Virus record (IMG/VR): IMGVR_UViG_3300023196_001718
Coordinates: 1 to 21,088 of that record
DNA length: 21,088 bases
Strand: one strand, 5' to 3'
Origin: a virus
The notes under the pieces were generated by a model. It ran no database searches, was not told the DNA's origin, and worked only from the letters and a program-made list of their open reading frames with translations. Every line of letters starts with the position of its first letter. The stretch's first letter is position 1. This document shows, in pieces, positions 1-4,509 of this stretch. The position numbers were made by a program, and so were the translations under genes.

Positions 1-2
1 AT

Positions 3-110
3 ACTAGCTGTCGTGGCTAGTTAATATTAGTTAAAATAACTAAGGGATTACTATTATTCGTCCCTTAGTTCACAATCTTTGTGTGGAAAGATTCAAGGAG
101 TCAAACCTTG
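3..110. other. Cluster of four consecutive stem-loops
   Basis: Four perfect inverted repeats lie one after another: 3-8 with 16-21 (6 bp, 7-nt loop), 38-47 with 61-70 (10 bp, 13-nt loop), 74-80 with 87-93 (7 bp, 6-nt loop) and 94-98 with 106-110 (5 bp, 7-nt loop). They sit just beyond the stop codon of the leftward 70-aa gene, so they could form the 3' end of its transcript. None is followed by a convincing T run on either strand, so I do not call an intrinsic terminator. A tRNA was considered and rejected because there is no acceptor stem or T-loop. Confidence 0.5.
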
Positions 111-142
111 GCTTCTACTTTCATGCCCATATTTTAATAAGT

Positions 143-355
143 TTAAGCAACGCTACTCCAATCAAACTCCATTTCACTCTTAGCTTTTGATATTTTATCA
201 ATTGCAATAGAGATAGCATTTATTTTAGAGCTTGCTGATATTATTAACACCTCACCATTGTTAGTAGTAAATAAAGAATCAGTACAATAATCAATGTTAT
301 AAGCCATTACTGAATCTGCTTCAGAGTCCAGTATTATTAAGTATTTTCTTACCAT
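143..355 (-). CDS. Hypothetical protein, 70 aa
   Basis: This is a small leftward gene of unknown function. The protein begins MVRKYLIILDSE and ends FDWSSVA. It has a short beta-like start, a polar middle with YCTDSLFTTNNGEVLIIS, and a lysine/serine-rich helix-like stretch (INAISIAIDKISKAKSEMEF). There is no signal peptide, membrane segment or recognised catalytic motif. The pattern of a short strand, a turn with NNGE, a strand and an amphipathic helix suggests a compact alpha/beta fold, but this is only a visual impression. The leader is AT-rich without a Shine-Dalgarno sequence, and no exact TAnnTTTG box was seen upstream. It is the last leftward gene in the window and is followed by the hairpin cluster at 3-110. 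Confidence 0.6.
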   Translation of the reverse strand: MVRKYLIILDSEADSVMAYNIDYCTDSLFTTNNGEVLIISASSKINAISIAIDKISKAKSEMEFDWSSVA

Positions 356-460
356 AATTGTAAGTTTAAGCTATTATTAATAGTTAGTTAGGAATTTATT
401 TTTGAGTGCGCAAAGTTTAATATTAGTGGTGATGTTTGTGGACACACTTTTAATATACAC

Positions 461-586
461 TTAGACTGATGCCACGCTGGACACCACAGCACAAGAACAC
501 AACAGCTTCACGTGTTTAGTTTCTTGCACATTTTTGGTTGCTCTCTTTTTGCGAGAAAACAACAAACAAATTTTAAATCTTTTCAT
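461..586 (-). CDS. Small basic/hydrophobic protein, 41 aa (candidate)
   Basis: A leftward ORF starts with ATG at 586 and stops with TAA at 463-461. The product begins MKRFKICLLFSRKKR, has a basic N-terminal third, and ends in a hydrophobic Val/Ser/Cys stretch (LLCSCAVVSSVASV). Three cysteines are present. The short hydrophobic C-terminus might contact a membrane, but it is near the lower limit for a transmembrane helix. An AAAGAG purine run sits just before the ATG, and a perfect TAACTTTG (-7 type) box lies 25 nt upstream of the start (612-619, leftward). The gene lies between two genes read in the same direction. Codon use is richer in GTG than the neighbours. Function is unknown, and the gene could be a chance ORF in a structured intergenic region. 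Confidence 0.4.
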   Translation of the reverse strand: MKRFKICLLFSRKKRATKNVQETKHVKLLCSCAVVSSVASV

Positions 587-599
587 CTCTTTAGGAATT

Positions 600-680
600 A
601 ATGCAAAAAAGCAAAGTTAAAAAAAAGCAAGTGCAAAAAAAACACAAGCAACAACAAAAAAAGCACCTAGTTAAAAAAAA
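600..680. repeat. Series of five oligo(A)/oligo(T) tracts
   Basis: On the + strand there are A runs at 605-610, 619-626, 635-642, 656-662 and 673-680 (6 to 8 A each), separated by GC-containing spacers such as GCAAGTGC and CACAAGCAACAAC. Read leftward this is a run of T6-T8 tracts ahead of the 41-aa gene. Centre-to-centre spacing is about 15-20 bp, so the tracts are not phased to the helical repeat as in classical bent DNA. The last tract is the T run of the terminator at 673-706. Confidence 0.6.
612..619 (-). promoter_or_regulatory. Possible -7 box for the 41-aa gene
   Basis: Read leftward, this is TAACTTTG, an exact match to the Bacteroidota -7 consensus TAnnTTTG, 25 nt before the ATG at 586. 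No T(A/T)GG or TTTG is found 19 nt further upstream. The nearest TTTG is only 14 nt away and the upstream DNA is a series of T tracts, so the -33 element is missing or atypical. Confidence 0.3.
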
Positions 681-706
681 GGAAGCACCCAATTAAGGAT
701 GCCTCC
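673..706 (-). terminator. Intrinsic terminator of the 195-aa gene
   Basis: Read leftward, GGAGGCATCC (706-697) pairs with GGGTGCTTCC (690-681) in a 10-bp stem with two G-U pairs and a 6-nt loop, followed at once by eight T (680-673). This is a textbook rho-independent terminator about 24 nt after the stop codon of the 730-1317 gene. Confidence 0.85.
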
Positions 707-729
707 AATGTTTCTAATTACAAATGTAA

Positions 730-1317
730 TTAAGCTAGGGTTTTGCGAACTGCTCTACGGTTCTTTCTAACTTTAGGAGCTTCAGCAACAGCTTTCACTT
801 TGTCGTGTGCTACTAATTTGTGCTCTAATTCATCCAAGAACACCAACTCTGTGTTTTTGTAGATTAACTCTCCGTCAACAGTAAGTTCTTGCTGACCTTT
901 AGGCAAAGAGGGATTAATTTTCACGTCGCACATTCTTTTGAAGAAGCTGTCCTCCATTTCATCGTACTCTGATTGAGTGAACTCCATTACTTGGATAGTA
1001 CGCTCACGTCTTTCTTCCACAGGTAACTCTGTGTCAAGTACATCAATGATGAAATCCTCTGCTTGAATACCAAGCTCCTTGAAAGATGCTGTTGGCATAG
1101 AGATGATGTGGCTTAATGGTTTAACTGCATAGTTGCTGTTAGTCCAAAAAGCTGAGGTAGCATCCTCTTTGTAATCTCCTCCTCTGTCAAGGTCAATTGG
1201 TAAGCACTTAACAATGATAGAGGTGTTCTTGCTCCCTTTCTTTTGTGGGAGAATAGATGCAACTTCAAGTTCTTCAGTGTAAACTTTTTCTACGGATTTT
1301 TTCTTAGCTACTGCCAT
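730..1317 (-). CDS. Hypothetical protein, 195 aa, charged
   Basis: This is a leftward gene ended by a strong terminator. The product is soluble-looking and highly charged. It starts with a lysine-rich tract (MAVAKKKSVEKV) and ends with a basic tail (KVRKNRRAVRKTLA), both compatible with nucleic-acid binding. The middle is acidic and mixed, including FTQSEYDEMEDSFFKRMCD. There is no signal peptide, membrane segment or recognised enzyme motif. Basic ends around an acidic core could suit a single-stranded DNA binding or recombination accessory protein, but that is inference from composition only. Its codon use is visibly less AT-rich than the rightward genes, which may mean strong expression. 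It is the first leftward gene from the divergent switch, so it is probably transcribed from 1318-1480. Confidence 0.75.
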   Translation of the reverse strand: MAVAKKKSVEKVYTEELEVASILPQKKGSKNTSIIVKCLPIDLDRGGDYKEDATSAFWTNSNYAVKPLSHIISMPTASFKELGIQAEDFIIDVLDTELPVEERRERTIQVMEFTQSEYDEMEDSFFKRMCDVKINPSLPKGQQELTVDGELIYKNTELVFLDELEHKLVAHDKVKAVAEAPKVRKNRRAVRKTLA

Positions 1318-1352
1318 AATTCTAATTTTTAAGTTTTGTTTTAAGATTTAAG

Positions 1353-1360
1353 TAAATGTA
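1353..1360 (-). promoter_or_regulatory. Weak -7 box candidate for the leftward unit
   Basis: Read leftward, this is TACATTTA, seven of eight matches to TAnnTTTG (final G missing), 36 nt before the start at 1317. No matching -33 element is seen at 19 nt. I list it as the best candidate in this leader, not as a firm promoter. Confidence 0.2.
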
Positions 1361-1376
1361 CCAAAAAAGTTCATCA

Positions 1377-1428
1377 GGTAGCTCTGCTATCACCTAGGCT
1401 ACGATGTCAACAGGGGGTACAAGCCTGT
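1377..1428. promoter_or_regulatory. Two adjacent dyads in the divergent region
   Basis: GGTAGC (1377-1382) faces GCTATC (1386-1391): 6 pairs with a 3-nt loop, one being G-U. ACAGG (1410-1414) faces CCTGT (1424-1428) with a 9-nt spacer. Read leftward, the second dyad lies between two TTGACA hexamers. The position between divergent transcription units suggests operators or leader hairpins, but no factor can be assigned. A tRNA was considered and rejected. Confidence 0.35.
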
Positions 1429-1480
1429 CAATTATTAGTGAGGGTCTTGTTTTGTTGGTGGTATAACCTGTGACATCCAT

Positions 1481-1556
1481 AAATTTTTTTGACTATGGGG
1501 GTATGGCTTATTACGCTTATAAAAATTTTTTTATATAGGGGGAGTAAATTTTTTTT
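1481..1556 (+). repeat. Direct repeats AAATTTTTTT...GGGGG before the first rightward gene
   Basis: AAATTTTTTT at 1481-1490 is followed 6 nt later by GGGGG (1497-1501). The same ten bases recur at 1523-1532 followed 5 nt later by GGGGG (1538-1542). A third A3T8 tract is at 1547-1557. The two full copies are 42 bp apart, four helical turns. They lie just upstream of the 1572 start, where no TAnnTTTG box exists, so they are candidates for a phage-specific promoter or activator site. Confidence 0.4.
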
Positions 1557-1571
1557 AGAATATATTAGGAA

Positions 1572-1874
1572 ATGTCAAATATTTATTGTATGTTTGCGTT
1601 TAAATATAATGATATGGCATGTGGAACAACAACTGCAGTAGCAGTAATAACAGAAGCGGAGTTTAATTCTTTGGGTTTCTTTAAGGTATTAGAGATAGGT
1701 ACGACAACAACTTATGTTAAGGAACAATATAAACTTGTGTATGAAAGTGTGACTATGAAAGTTACAGTTACGTATACAGCTGGGACATCTATAGTGGATT
1801 ATATTCTTGTAGGGATATATAGTAATTTTAGTTCTCTAGAGACAGCTTTAAGAGCTAATGGCGTAATAGTTTAA
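1572..1874 (+). CDS. Hypothetical protein, 100 aa, beta-rich
   Basis: This is the first rightward gene after the divergent switch. The product (MSNIYCMFAFKYND...) is rich in Thr, Val and Tyr, with alternating hydrophobic/polar stretches such as TMKVTVTYTAGTSIVDYILVGIY, typical of a small beta protein. It contains two cysteines near the N-terminus (C6 and C17). There is no signal peptide or clear membrane helix. An AGGA lies only 1 nt before the ATG, too close for a normal ribosome binding site. No TAnnTTTG promoter precedes it. It stands alone between the switch region and promoter P1, and no terminator follows. I do not recognise the family. Confidence 0.6.
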   Translation: MSNIYCMFAFKYNDMACGTTTAVAVITEAEFNSLGFFKVLEIGTTTTYVKEQYKLVYESVTMKVTVTYTAGTSIVDYILVGIYSNFSSLETALRANGVIV

Positions 1875-1892
1875 AAATAATTGGTAAAACAT

Positions 1893-1923
1893 TTGGATAA
1901 GTCATTTATTTGTTTTATATTTG
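1893..1923 (+). promoter_or_regulatory. Promoter P1 (Bacteroidota type)
   Basis: TTGG at 1893-1896, 19 nt spacer, then TATATTTG at 1916-1923, an exact TAnnTTTG -7 box. The spacer shares TTATTTGTTTTAT with promoter P2. A transcript would start near 1928-1930, at the first paired bases of the structured RNA. Confidence 0.75.
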
Positions 1924-1927
1924 CATC

Positions 1928-2124
1928 TGGTTGTTAGTCCTCCAAGTATTACCACAAGGGTAGTTTAAATTGAGCTTGGGGGCGGCCTATAACTTCAGTA
2001 ACCTAATGAAAGGAGGAAGACTGTTGGAACAGGTAAATATTCTTTTAAGAATATGAGAACAACAAAAACATTTATAGGAATTATGGAATGTTTTACTGGT
2101 GTATGAAACTTACAGCAGTTTTTT
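1928..2124 (+). ncRNA. Candidate structured RNA, about 200 nt
   Basis: No credible ORF fills this stretch, yet it has its own promoter (1893-1923) and ends in an intrinsic terminator (2095-2124). Pairings visible by eye: CCTCCAAG (1939-1946) with CTTGGGGG (1975-1982), 8 bp enclosing a 6-bp hairpin (1948-1953 with 1959-1964, loop ACAAG); the alternative AGTC (1936-1939) with GACT (2019-2022) plus CTCC (1940-1943) with GGAG (2012-2015); CTG (1927-1929) with CAG (2030-2032); and a perfect 7-bp hairpin 2037-2043 with 2048-2054. Known riboswitches, tmRNA, 6S, SRP and self-cleaving ribozymes were considered, and no consensus core was recognised. It could act as a phage small RNA or as a leader controlling the 55-aa gene downstream. 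Confidence 0.55.
2095..2124 (+). terminator. Intrinsic terminator ending the structured RNA
   Basis: ACTGGTGTA (2095-2103) faces TACAGCAGT (2111-2119): eight pairs with one G-G mismatch and a 7-nt loop, followed by TTTTT (2120-2124). Confidence 0.6.
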
Positions 2125-2150
2125 AGGCGACAATTATTAGCAAATTACAC

Positions 2151-2172
2151 AGGGGAGAAAATTGCTCCTTTT
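2151..2172 (+). other. Hairpin before the 55-aa gene
   Basis: AGGGGAG (2151-2157) pairs with CTCCTTT (2165-2171), 7 bp including two G-U pairs, loop AAAATTG, then TTAATT. It ends 25 nt before the ATG at 2197. It may be a second, weak terminator or a leader hairpin for the next gene. Confidence 0.4.
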
Positions 2173-2196
2173 AATTAAAATAAGTAAAATAAGAAT

Positions 2197-2364
2197 ATGA
2201 AAGCAGATAATAAAGTGTTAGGAGAATTTAGTGAGGTATTAAGGAAATTATTTAATCCAGATTTAAGTGATATATATGAACTAATAGAGAAGCATCCAAT
2301 TAAAGATGAAAAGAAAGTATATACATGGAATATAAAAGGGAAAGAAATAAAAGGTAAGGGGTAG
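2197..2364 (+). CDS. Small charged protein, 55 aa
   Basis: The ORF runs from ATG 2197 to TAG 2362-2364. The product begins MKADNKVLGEFSEVLRKLFN and continues with an acidic/aromatic segment (PDLSDIYELIEKHPIKDEKK) and a lysine/glycine-rich tail (KGKEIKGKG). It is probably helical, soluble and without cysteine. The start is preceded by an A-rich leader (AAATAAGAAT), usual for this window. It is the only sizeable ORF in the P1 unit and can be reached only by reading through the hairpins at 2095-2124 and 2151-2172, so its expression may depend on the upstream RNA. The stop codon lies inside the loop of the terminator hairpin at 2356-2373. No family is recognised. Confidence 0.5.
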   Translation: MKADNKVLGEFSEVLRKLFNPDLSDIYELIEKHPIKDEKKVYTWNIKGKEIKGKG

Positions 2365-2373
2365 CCCTTTTTT
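2356..2373 (+). terminator. Short terminator overlapping the stop codon
   Basis: AAGGG (2356-2360) and CCCTT (2365-2369) form a 5-bp stem whose 4-nt loop GTAG contains the TAG stop of the 55-aa gene, followed by TTTT. The stem is short, so efficiency may be modest. Confidence 0.5.
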
Positions 2374-2426
2374 GATATATACTATAATATAAAAAATAAT
2401 AAATTAAAAAATAATTACAAATATAT

Positions 2427-2457
2427 TAGGATATTTCAATTATTTGTTTTATCTTTG
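2427..2457 (+). promoter_or_regulatory. Promoter P2 of the packaging operon
   Basis: TAGG at 2427-2430, 19 nt spacer, TATCTTTG at 2450-2457 (exact TAnnTTTG). The start codon at 2476 lies 18 nt further on. A CTATAAT box occurs upstream at 2382-2388, as near P3 and P4. Confidence 0.8.
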
Positions 2458-2475
2458 TAAAAATAATTAAATAAG

Positions 2476-2712
2476 ATGTTAAAGATAGATTTTGATACAG
2501 TAGCAGAAAATGTAGAGCTACCAGAAGTAACTGGAGCTATTGATAGGGTAATAGAGACTCTAGATAGATTAGCACCAAAAGAAGTATTAGTAATAATCAA
2601 CGAAAGGGGATTAGAGTTTACGATTAGTAGAGAGAATGTAGATGACTACTGGGAAGTAGACAGTGTAACAAAAAGTAAAGATGGACATACCAGTAGCAAT
2701 ATCAAAGCATAG
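2476..2712 (+). CDS. Hypothetical protein, 78 aa, first gene of packaging operon
   Basis: The gene starts 18 nt after promoter P2, so the mRNA leader is very short. The product is acidic: MLKIDFDTVAENVELPEVTG, a helix-like segment AIDRVIETLDRLAPKE, a strand VLVIINERGLEFTIS, and an acidic turn NVDDYWEVDSV. This order (helix, strand, strand) suggests a small alpha/beta fold. No motif is recognised, and no signal peptide or membrane segment is present. Its last 32 nt overlap the start of the next gene in another frame, which suggests coupled translation. Being the first gene of the operon, it could be an early-made regulator or assembly factor, but nothing in the sequence proves it. Confidence 0.75.
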   Translation: MLKIDFDTVAENVELPEVTGAIDRVIETLDRLAPKEVLVIINERGLEFTISRENVDDYWEVDSVTKSKDGHTSSNIKA

Positions 2713-3088
2713 TTACTTTAGTACATATGTAGAGGTGTTAAACCCTATATTAAAACTAAAGAAAAGAGAGAAGGAATTATTAGTAGAATATCTTAAGTTA
2801 GCTCATAAGCATAAAGATTATAATGAGTTACAATTAAAAAGTATGTTCTCAGACCAAAGTATTAAATGGGATATAAGAAGGGCTCTAGGGATGTCAGAAC
2901 CTTCCTTTAATAACCATATTAAACAGCTTAGAGATAAGGCAGTATTTGTAAACGGTTTGTTAAACCCATTGGTTAATGCTGGTTTATCAGGTATAGATAA
3001 CAACTTTAATTTAAACTATAAGTTAATGATAAAAGTAGATGGACAGGCAAATAAAGAAACTAATAGAGAAAACAGCACAGAAACATAA
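2681..3088 (+). CDS. Helix-turn-helix protein, 135 aa
   Basis: A DNA-binding protein is likely. After an N-terminal segment (MDIPVAISKHSYFSTYVEVL), residues 25-45 read like a regulator helix (KLKKREKELLVEYLKLAHKH), and residues 63-86 form a helix-turn-helix pattern (IKWDIRRALGMSEPSFNNHI, followed by KQLRDKAVF). The LGMSEPSFNNHIKQLRDK stretch has the small-residue turn and polar recognition helix expected of winged-helix regulators. The C-terminus is polar and probably disordered. It overlaps the preceding gene by 32 nt and the following gene by 50 nt. The placement between promoter P2 and the packaging genes suggests a regulator of virion gene transcription or a DNA-packaging partner. The exact family is not known to me. 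Confidence 0.75.
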   Translation: MDIPVAISKHSYFSTYVEVLNPILKLKKREKELLVEYLKLAHKHKDYNELQLKSMFSDQSIKWDIRRALGMSEPSFNNHIKQLRDKAVFVNGLLNPLVNAGLSGIDNNFNLNYKLMIKVDGQANKETNRENSTET

Positions 3089-3263
3089 TCTTTCTGTAGC
3101 TAAGGCAGAACTAATAGTATTATCACAATTTAAATTTGTTAGAACTATTATGGAGGACGGAGAGTATAAGTCTATAAGACTAATGCATCTGGGTAAGTTT
3201 GTAGCCTCACCAAAGAGAATTAAACAGAGAGAAGATAAGAAGAAGAAAGATGGATTATTATAA
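3039..3263 (+). CDS. HU/IHF-like DNA-binding protein, short form, 74 aa
   Basis: The pattern matches the N-terminal body of HU/IHF proteins: IKKLIEKTAQKHNLSVAKAE (residues 5-24) resembles the first two helices, with the LS.A.A signature between them. FKFVRTIMEDGEYKSIRLMH (31-50) then LGKFVASPKRI matches the long helix, the GD/GE turn and the strand around the HU core GFGTFEVRERAAR. The usual beta arm with its RNP motif is missing: the chain ends in a lysine-rich tail (QREDKKKKDGLL). It may bind or bend DNA during packaging or act as a small nucleoid-type protein. The start overlaps the HTH gene by 50 nt, and the end overlaps the next gene by 14 nt. Confidence 0.6.
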   Translation: MDRQIKKLIEKTAQKHNLSVAKAELIVLSQFKFVRTIMEDGEYKSIRLMHLGKFVASPKRIKQREDKKKKDGLL

Positions 3264-3459
3264 CACAGAGGAAGAACAGAGGCAGGCTATTTATATTAGC
3301 AAACTAGAAGAAGCTATAGAGGAGTATAATAACTTAACTCTTAAAGAAGATAGAAGATATATAATAGAAGTAGCTAATGTAATAGCTAAAAACAAAGAAC
3401 ACGGCTTTACTAAGGCTGAATTAAAAGAAATAAATAAACAACTAATAGAATTAATATAA
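3250..3459 (+). CDS. Hypothetical helical protein, 69 aa
   Basis: A small acidic protein with almost no Cys, Trp or Gly, dominated by Glu, Lys, Ile and Asn. The first half (TEEEQRQAIYISKLEEAIEE) and the last part (TKAELKEINKQLIELI) look like amphipathic helices with heptad-like spacing, so a helical hairpin or coiled-coil dimer is plausible. There is no signal peptide or membrane segment. It starts inside the HU-like gene (14-nt overlap) and ends in a TAATG overlap with the GroES-like gene, so all three are likely co-translated. Function is unknown. A structural adaptor or chaperone role would fit the surroundings but is not shown. Confidence 0.7.
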   Translation: MDYYNTEEEQRQAIYISKLEEAIEEYNNLTLKEDRRYIIEVANVIAKNKEHGFTKAELKEINKQLIELI

Positions 3460-3743
3460 TGAATAAATTAGAATGTATAGGAGATAATATCATGTTTGAA
3501 TTGCCTGATATTGAAGAAAGAACTGAAGGGGGTATTATTAAACCTGAAGAAGTAATTATAGACGAAGCAGCCAAGCAAGAAGACTTAGAAATTGTAAAAA
3601 TTATTTCTGTAGGTAAAAATGTTAAAACAGTAAAGATAGGAGACAGCATCTTTTTATCTTCGCCTAGAGTAGCTATTTACACCTTTGAAGGTAAGCGTTA
3701 TGGAGGCATTAAAGAATATGATATATTTGCTAAAGTAGTATAA
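3459..3743 (+). CDS. GroES-like co-chaperonin (Cpn10 family), 94 aa
   Basis: The protein follows the Cpn10 layout along its whole length and is about the family size (95-100 aa). Near the N-terminus GDNIMFELPD (8-17) replaces the usual RVLVKP strand. ERTEGGIIKPEE (20-31) is the mobile loop with the GGI hydrophobic triplet that contacts the chaperonin. VGKNVKTVKIGDSIFL (51-66) matches the VG.G....V..GD.VLF core, and YGGIKEYDIFAKV (81-93) matches the conserved C-terminal Y.I..E.DIL..V. No GroEL gene is in the window, so it presumably works with the host chaperonin, as T4 gp31 does in capsid protein folding. It is joined to both neighbours by TAATG overlaps and lies just ahead of the terminase genes. 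Confidence 0.85.
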   Translation: MNKLECIGDNIMFELPDIEERTEGGIIKPEEVIIDEAAKQEDLEIVKIISVGKNVKTVKIGDSIFLSSPRVAIYTFEGKRYGGIKEYDIFAKVV

Positions 3744-4279
3744 TGAACCCATTTGTAGACTATAAACCAGGTTTAAGTTATTGGGACATAGACCCACAAT
3801 TAAAAGGTATAGCACCATTTAAATCTTTATATAGTGATGACAAATCTAAAAAGAAAGTAAATAGTTCACAAATAATGTGGGCTATTGCTTTTTTTATTCA
3901 CCCTGAATCTAGATTAGATAAGTTTTCTTCTGTAGAGAAGTGGGAAGTGATAGAAGAGGATATAATTACTTTTAAAGAGTATAAAAGAGAAATGCTAACA
4001 CGTCCAATTAAGATGTATAAAAAGATGTTCCTTACACAGGCACAGCGTTCATTAGTTAATTGGAGAGATAAATTAGAAGAGAGAGATGCTTACCTTATTA
4101 GTATACCGTATAACCAACTAGAGTTATCAGAGGCTGAGAAGCTTGATAAGTTATTAGCGGGAACACCTAAACTGTATCAACAGTATGAGGCTATATTAGA
4201 CAGTATACAAGAGGAAGAATCAAAAGGTAGAACTAAAGGAGGCAGAGCAGAATCTGCTTCTGAAAAAGGAGAAATGTAA
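3743..4279 (+). CDS. Probable terminase small subunit, 178 aa
   Basis: The assignment rests mainly on position: it lies two genes before the large terminase in the same tightly coupled operon. The protein begins MNPFVDYKPGLSYWDIDPQL, has a mixed N-terminal region with KKVNSSQIMWAIAFFIHPES, then a long charged helical middle (KMYKKMFLTQAQRSLVNWRD) and a second helix (QLELSEAEKLDKLLAGTPKL). The C-terminus is polar (EEESKGRTKGGRAESASEKG). An N-terminal fold plus a helical oligomerisation region and a charged tail is the usual plan of small terminase subunits. However, no clear helix-turn-helix was seen, so other packaging or neck roles remain possible. Both ends are TAATG overlaps. Confidence 0.5.
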   Translation: MNPFVDYKPGLSYWDIDPQLKGIAPFKSLYSDDKSKKKVNSSQIMWAIAFFIHPESRLDKFSSVEKWEVIEEDIITFKEYKREMLTRPIKMYKKMFLTQAQRSLVNWRDKLEERDAYLISIPYNQLELSEAEKLDKLLAGTPKLYQQYEAILDSIQEEESKGRTKGGRAESASEKGEM

Positions 4280-4509
4280 TGACTGCAAAAATGTATTTAA
4301 TGTTGGTAGACCCTGAAAACGCAGAGTTTGGAGAGGCCCCAGAATTGGAAAAGAAAATAACAGATTTCGTATTTGACTCACTTAAAGTGACAGGTATATA
4401 TAAACAAGATGAAGAGATAATGCTTATCTTTTTAAACGGTGTTGATATACCTTTAGTATATGATGAGTATACTTATGAATGTATAGCTGAAACATTAAGA
4501 GATAAATAA
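4279..4509 (+). CDS. Hypothetical acidic protein, 76 aa
   Basis: A small acidic protein (MTAKMYLMLVDPENAEFGEA...) sits between the probable small terminase and TerL, with TAATG overlaps at both ends. It shows a strand-like start (KMYLMLVD), a helix (PELEKKITDFVFDSLKVTGI), a strand pair around EEIMLIFLNGVDIPLVYDEY and a short terminal helix, so a compact alpha/beta fold is likely. There is no membrane segment and no known motif. Its place suggests a role in packaging, or that it is a translational spacer that couples TerL synthesis to the upstream genes. I do not recognise the family. Confidence 0.7.
   Translation: MTAKMYLMLVDPENAEFGEAPELEKKITDFVFDSLKVTGIYKQDEEIMLIFLNGVDIPLVYDEYTYECIAETLRDK

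Noticed and set aside
38-110. Three adjacent hairpins considered as tRNA arms
   Set aside because: The 10-bp first stem and absence of an enclosing acceptor stem do not fit a cloverleaf. The 7-nt loops lack T-loop or anticodon-loop signatures.
601-696. Rightward 31-codon ORF starting MQKSKVKKKQVQKKH, Lys/Gln-rich, with AGGA before the ATG
   Set aside because: It consists of A tracts, which rarely contain stops, it reads into the leftward terminator, has no promoter and lies opposite the leftward transcription of this arm. Chance is the simpler explanation.
1365-1440. tRNA-like look of the leftward strand (GTAGCC...TAGGTGATAGCAGAGC resembles a D arm)
   Set aside because: No anticodon stem, no T-loop of the TTCRA type and no complementary acceptor ends were found.
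2006-2126. Chain of very short ORFs (16, 17 and 7 codons) linked by ATGA in the structured RNA
   Set aside because: All are very short, two of the three stop within or near hairpins, and coding signals are absent. They could be leader peptides, but nothing supports it beyond spacing.
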